Origin: Burkholderiales bacterium
GTDB lineage: Bacteria > Pseudomonadota > Gammaproteobacteria > Burkholderiales > Usitatibacteraceae
Assembly (NCBI GenBank): GCA_019634955.1
Contig: JAHCAK010000004.1
Location: 58,401-122,400 of the forward strand
DNA length: 64,000 bases
Direction of reading: 5' to 3'
The position numbers and the translations under genes were made by a program. The notes beneath the pieces are model-generated. The model made no database searches. It was not told the origin of the DNA and was given only the letters and a program-made list of their open reading frames with translations. This document shows positions 60,932 through 64,000 of this stretch, piece after piece. The first letter of the stretch is position 1. The number at the start of each line of letters is the position of its first letter.

Positions 60932-61852
60932 TCAGGCGCCCAGCATGCGCACGTGCTGCAGCGCCGAGCGGGCCAGCGACGCCGTGTTGTAGCCCCCCTC
61001 CAGCGTCGAGACGATGCGGCCGCCGGCGTGGCGCTCGGCCACCTCGACGATGCGCCGCGTCACCCACGCGTAGTCCTCGTCCTCCAGCTGCAGGTAGGCG
61101 AGCGGGTCCTCGCGATGGGCGTCGAAGCCGGCCGAGATGAAGACGAGCTGCGGCTCGAAGCGCTCCAGCGCCGGCATCCAGTGGCGCTCGACGGCCGCGC
61201 GGAAACCCTCGCTGCCGGTCATCGCCGGCAGCGGCACGTTGATCACGTGGTCGTTGCCCGAGTCCGCCCCGCAGTAGGGGTAGTACGGGTGCTGGAAGGT
61301 CGAGCAGAAGAGCACGCGCGGGTCGTCGTGGAACATGTCCTCGGTGCCGTTGCCGTGGTGGACGTCGAAGTCGAGGATGGCGACGCGCTCGAGGCCGTGG
61401 CGCTCCAGCGCCTGGGCCGCCCCCACCGCCACGTTGTTGAAGACGCAGAAGCCCATGGCCCGCGAGGGCGTGGCATGGTGGCCCGGCGGGCGCACGGCGC
61501 AGAACGCGCGCGTGTGGCTCCCCTCCATCACGATGTCGGCCGCCCGGGCCACGGCGCCCGCCGCCCGCAGCGACGCGGAGAGCGATTTCGGGTTGAGCGA
61601 GGTGTCGGGGTCCAGGAACGCGTAGTCCCGCTCCGGGGCCGACTCGTGGACGAAGTCGATGTGGACGTCGTGGTGCACGCGCGCGAGCTGCTCGACGCTC
61701 GCCCGGGGAGCCTCCTCCTCGCGCAGGTGCCCCAGCACGTGGCCGTCGTCCAGGGCCGCCATCACCGCGTGCAGGCGCGCCGGGGATTCCGGGTGGTGCG
61801 CACCCATTTCGTGGAGGGCGCAGTCGGGGTGGGTGAGGATGACGCAGGCCAT
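60932..61852 (-). CDS. Histone-deacetylase-like / acetylpolyamine amidohydrolase family protein
   Basis: 306-residue zinc hydrolase. Active-site blocks: AVRPPGHHATPSRAMGFCVFNN with the His pair, AILDFDVHHGNGT (zinc Asp and His), and FISAGFDAHREDPLA (second zinc Asp). TLEGGYN near the end is also conserved. N-terminal HPDCALHEMGAHHPESPARL is the family opening. GAGGAG precedes the ATG. Bacterial members deacetylate polyamines, acetoin-related or unknown substrates; which applies here cannot be read. Confidence 0.92.
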   Translation of the reverse strand: MACVILTHPDCALHEMGAHHPESPARLHAVMAALDDGHVLGHLREEEAPRASVEQLARVHHDVHIDFVHESAPERDYAFLDPDTSLNPKSLSASLRAAGAVARAADIVMEGSHTRAFCAVRPPGHHATPSRAMGFCVFNNVAVGAAQALERHGLERVAILDFDVHHGNGTEDMFHDDPRVLFCSTFQHPYYPYCGADSGNDHVINVPLPAMTGSEGFRAAVERHWMPALERFEPQLVFISAGFDAHREDPLAYLQLEDEDYAWVTRRIVEVAERHAGGRIVSTLEGGYNTASLARSALQHVRMLGA

Positions 61853-61982
61853 GCACTTTCTCCTCGAATCGTTGTCAATCCGGGGCTCTGGCGGCCCCGC
61901 AGGGGAAACTATAGCCCATGCTATTCTCGAATCCCGGCAGCCGCGAGCGCCCCGCCCTCCGTCCACCACCCCGACGCAACCC

Positions 61983-62924
61983 ATGCTCATCGACTCCCGC
62001 GCCCGCCTCGCCCCCAACCCCGTGGAGGAGGTCGTCGGCCGCGCCTCCCGCGTGATCCTCGGCAAGGAGCGGCAGATCCGGCTCGCCATGGCCTGCATCC
62101 TCGCGCGCGGGCACCTGCTCATCGAGGACGTCCCGGGCGTGGGCAAGACCACCCTCTCGCAGGCGCTCGCGCGGCTGCTGGGCCTCGAGCACCGCCGCAT
62201 CCAGTTCACCTCCGACCTGCTGCCCGCCGACGTGATCGGCGTGTCCATCTTCGACCGCGAAAACTCCACCTTCCGCTTCCACCCCGGCCCGATCTTCTCG
62301 CAGATCATCCTCGCCGACGAGATCAACCGCGCGAGCCCCAAGGCGCAGAGCGCGCTGCTGGAGGCGATGGAGGAGCACCAGGTCACCGCCGAGGGCGAGA
62401 CGCGCGCGCTGCCGGAGCCCTTCTTCGTGATCGCGACCCAGAACCCGCTGCACCAGGTCGGCACCTTCCCGTTGCCGGAGTCCCAGCTCGACCGCTTCCT
62501 CATGCGCCTCAGGCTGGGCTATCCCGATGCCAAGGCCGAGCGCGAGCTCCTCAAGGGCGAGGAGCGGCGCGACCTCATCTCGCACCTGGAGCCGGCCATG
62601 ACCGCGGCCCAGCTCCTCGAGCTGCAGCGCTCCGTCACCGCGACGCAGGTGTCGGAGGCGCTCCTCGACTACGTGCAGGCGCTGGTCGCGCACACGCGCG
62701 TGTCGCCCAGGTACGCACAGGGGCTCTCGCCGCGCGCCGGCCTCGCGGTGCTGCGCGCCTCGCAGGCGTGGGCGCTGATGCAGGGGCGCCGCCAGGTGCT
62801 GCCCGAGGACGTGCAGGCCGTCCTCCCCGCCGTGGTGGGCCACCGGCTGCACGGCACGGGGGAATCGCAGAAGGGCGGCTTCGACGCGGCCGCCGACCTC
62901 CTCACGGCGGTGGCCATCCCCTAG
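61983..62924 (+). CDS. MoxR-family AAA ATPase
   Basis: 313 residues. Walker A LIEDVPGVGKTTLSQAL near residue 52, QFTSDLLPADVIGVSIFD (MoxR-specific), Walker B IILADEINRASPKAQSALLEAMEE, sensor 1 PFFVIATQNPLHQ and sensor 2 SPRAGLAVLRASQAWAL. MoxR ATPases act as chaperones for partner proteins, and the next genes (DUF58, transglutaminase-type) are the usual partners. It starts a three-gene set running to the window edge. Confidence 0.94.
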   Translation: MLIDSRARLAPNPVEEVVGRASRVILGKERQIRLAMACILARGHLLIEDVPGVGKTTLSQALARLLGLEHRRIQFTSDLLPADVIGVSIFDRENSTFRFHPGPIFSQIILADEINRASPKAQSALLEAMEEHQVTAEGETRALPEPFFVIATQNPLHQVGTFPLPESQLDRFLMRLRLGYPDAKAERELLKGEERRDLISHLEPAMTAAQLLELQRSVTATQVSEALLDYVQALVAHTRVSPRYAQGLSPRAGLAVLRASQAWALMQGRRQVLPEDVQAVLPAVVGHRLHGTGESQKGGFDAAADLLTAVAIP

Positions 62925-62937
62925 CCCCGCGCCGGCG

Positions 62938-63897
62938 ATGTTCGCCCAGGCCAGGCAGTCGATCGCCGACTGGATCTTCCGCGCCAAGGCGCCGGAGGCG
63001 CCGCCCGTCACGCTCGTCCAGCGGCGCATCTTCATCCTGCCCACCAGGCAGGGCTACCTGTTCGCGGGCGTCCTGCTGGTGCTCCTGCTCGCGAGCATCA
63101 ACTACGCGCTCTCGCTGGGCTTCCTCCTCACCTTCCTGCTGGCGGCGATGGGCGGGGTGGCGATGCTGCACACCTGGCGAAACCTCGCCCACCTGAAGCT
63201 GCGGCCGGGCCGCGTCGAGCCCGTCTTCGCCGGCGACACCGTGCACTTCCGCATCGTGCTGGAGGCCCCCTCCCGCGAGCGCTTCGCGGTGGCCCTGCGC
63301 CGGCGTGACGCCGATCCCGTATTCGTCGACGTGGGCACGGCCGAGCCCGCCATCGCCGCGCTGCCGGTGCCGGCGCCGAGGCGCGGGCGGCTGCGCTGCG
63401 AACGGCTGGAGATCTTCACGCGCTACCCCGTGGGCCTCTTCCACGCCTGGTCCTACGTGGACTTCGGGCTCTCCGCCATCGTCTACCCGAAGCCCGACCT
63501 CGCGGCGGGCCTGCCGCCGCAGCAGTCCACCTCCGGCAGCGACGAGGGCATTCCCGTCCCCGGCGACGAGGAGTTCGGGATGCTGCGCGCCTACCACCCC
63601 GGGGACGCGCCCAAGCTCATCGCGTGGAAGGCGCTGGCCCGCGGCGACGACCTGCTCACCAAGGAATTCCAGGCCACGGCATCCGCGGAGACCTGGCTGG
63701 ACTGGCTGGACGCGCGCGCGCCCGACCCGGAAGCGCGGCTGCGGGTGCTTGCGCACTGGGTGATCGAGACGGAACGGCTGGGGCAGGCCTACGGCCTGCG
63801 GCTTCCCGGCGTGGCCATTCCCCCGAACCGCGGCGAGGCGCACCAGGCGCGCTGCCTCGAGGCGCTGGCGCTGCACGGCGAGGGCGCCCCGGCATGA
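62938..63897 (+). CDS. DUF58 membrane protein
   Basis: 319 residues. Two adjacent membrane helices at about 40-75 (GYLFAGVLLVLLLASINYAL and LGFLLTFLLAAMGGVAML) are followed by a cytoplasmic beta-rich part. The DUF58 motif is near the C-terminus: EEFGMLRAYHPGDAPKLIAWKALAR. MoxR, DUF58 and TgpA-like genes occur together widely. The stop overlaps the next start by ATGA. Confidence 0.92.
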   Translation: MFAQARQSIADWIFRAKAPEAPPVTLVQRRIFILPTRQGYLFAGVLLVLLLASINYALSLGFLLTFLLAAMGGVAMLHTWRNLAHLKLRPGRVEPVFAGDTVHFRIVLEAPSRERFAVALRRRDADPVFVDVGTAEPAIAALPVPAPRRGRLRCERLEIFTRYPVGLFHAWSYVDFGLSAIVYPKPDLAAGLPPQQSTSGSDEGIPVPGDEEFGMLRAYHPGDAPKLIAWKALARGDDLLTKEFQATASAETWLDWLDARAPDPEARLRVLAHWVIETERLGQAYGLRLPGVAIPPNRGEAHQARCLEALALHGEGAPA

Positions 63898-64000
63898 GCG
63901 CGACGCTGCCCAACGCCGCGCTCGACGTCCGCAACGTCGCGTGGCTGCTGGCCTCCATGGCCTTCGTGCTGGCGCCGCAGGCGCTGGGCCTGCCGGACTG
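63894..64000 (+). CDS. TgpA-like transglutaminase-family membrane protein, N-terminus only
   Basis: The first 35 codons are visible (MSATLPNAALDVRNVAWLLA, then a hydrophobic stretch ending in GLPD) and the gene continues beyond the window. The call rests mainly on its place after MoxR and DUF58 with ATGA overlap. The start of a first membrane helix fits the DUF3488/transglutaminase-like family. Confidence 0.6.
   Translation, partial: MSATLPNAALDVRNVAWLLASMAFVLAPQALGLPD

Overview
The window is very GC-rich, densely packed bacterial chromosome. Gene content suggests a betaproteobacterium: an alaC-GNAT-hom-thrC operon, a large NAD-type glutamate dehydrogenase, a GltIJKL-type amino-acid importer, an Aor-type tungsten aldehyde oxidoreductase and a stand-alone MlaA. 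This placement is inferred from gene families; there is no rRNA to confirm it. Most neighbouring genes on a strand overlap by ATGA or are a few bases apart. I saw no tRNA, rRNA, CRISPR array, transposase or phage gene.

Layout. 1-4.4 kb: a truncated amino-acid binding protein, a 3-hydroxyacyl-CoA dehydrogenase, a DUF1161 protein, an exported amidohydrolase overlapping nudC, and a small membrane protein. 4.5-16.2 kb: a complete glycogen cluster, glgP-glgB-glgC-glgA, ending in a single-chain GlgX-MalQ fusion. It covers ADP-glucose synthesis, elongation, branching, phosphorolysis, debranching and maltodextrin transfer. 16.2-16.7 kb: a gene-free stretch between convergent genes, holding two 197-nt palindromic elements in opposite orientation. 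They share loops, bulges and a junction, but their helices differ and are rebuilt by compensatory changes. This is the most unusual structure in the window. 16.7-24.6 kb: six minus-strand genes (GAF/PAS/GGDEF/EAL protein, hotdog thioesterase, gamma-glutamyltransferase-like enzyme, DUF885 peptidase, cyclase-like protein, VOC protein).

24.7-30.5 kb: an AT-rich promoter drives a 53-residue peptide that ends in a full double-glycine leader motif and only seven further residues. Facing it is an operon of a TPR/HD-GYP protein and a regulator with an N-terminal LuxR-type HTH. Next come DUF808 and a membrane protein with degenerate J and trypsin-like domains, then a glycine-zipper protein. 30.5-37.2 kb: a decapeptide-repeat protein, a secreted alpha/beta hydrolase, clpB with a clear sigma-32 promoter, nadC, mlaA, a small membrane protein and a thioesterase. 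37.2-41.6 kb: alaC-GNAT-hom-thrC, all joined by ATGA overlaps. 42.1-46.3 kb: an aldehyde oxidoreductase operon (Fe-S subunit, tungstopterin subunit, FAD subunit, MoaD-like protein), then a 25-bp hairpin and a small unknown gene.

46.4-55.3 kb: a Kelch-type exported protein, a 46-residue membrane protein divergent from a LysR regulator with a palindromic operator between them, an MFS transporter, and the 1603-residue glutamate dehydrogenase. 55.5-59.4 kb: an Asp/Glu racemase and a glutamate/aspartate-type ABC importer with an attenuator-like hairpin after the binding-protein gene; with the dehydrogenase this makes an acidic-amino-acid uptake and catabolism neighbourhood. 59.5-64 kb: an exported unknown, DUF167, a histone-deacetylase-like hydrolase, and a MoxR-DUF58-transglutaminase set cut by the window end.
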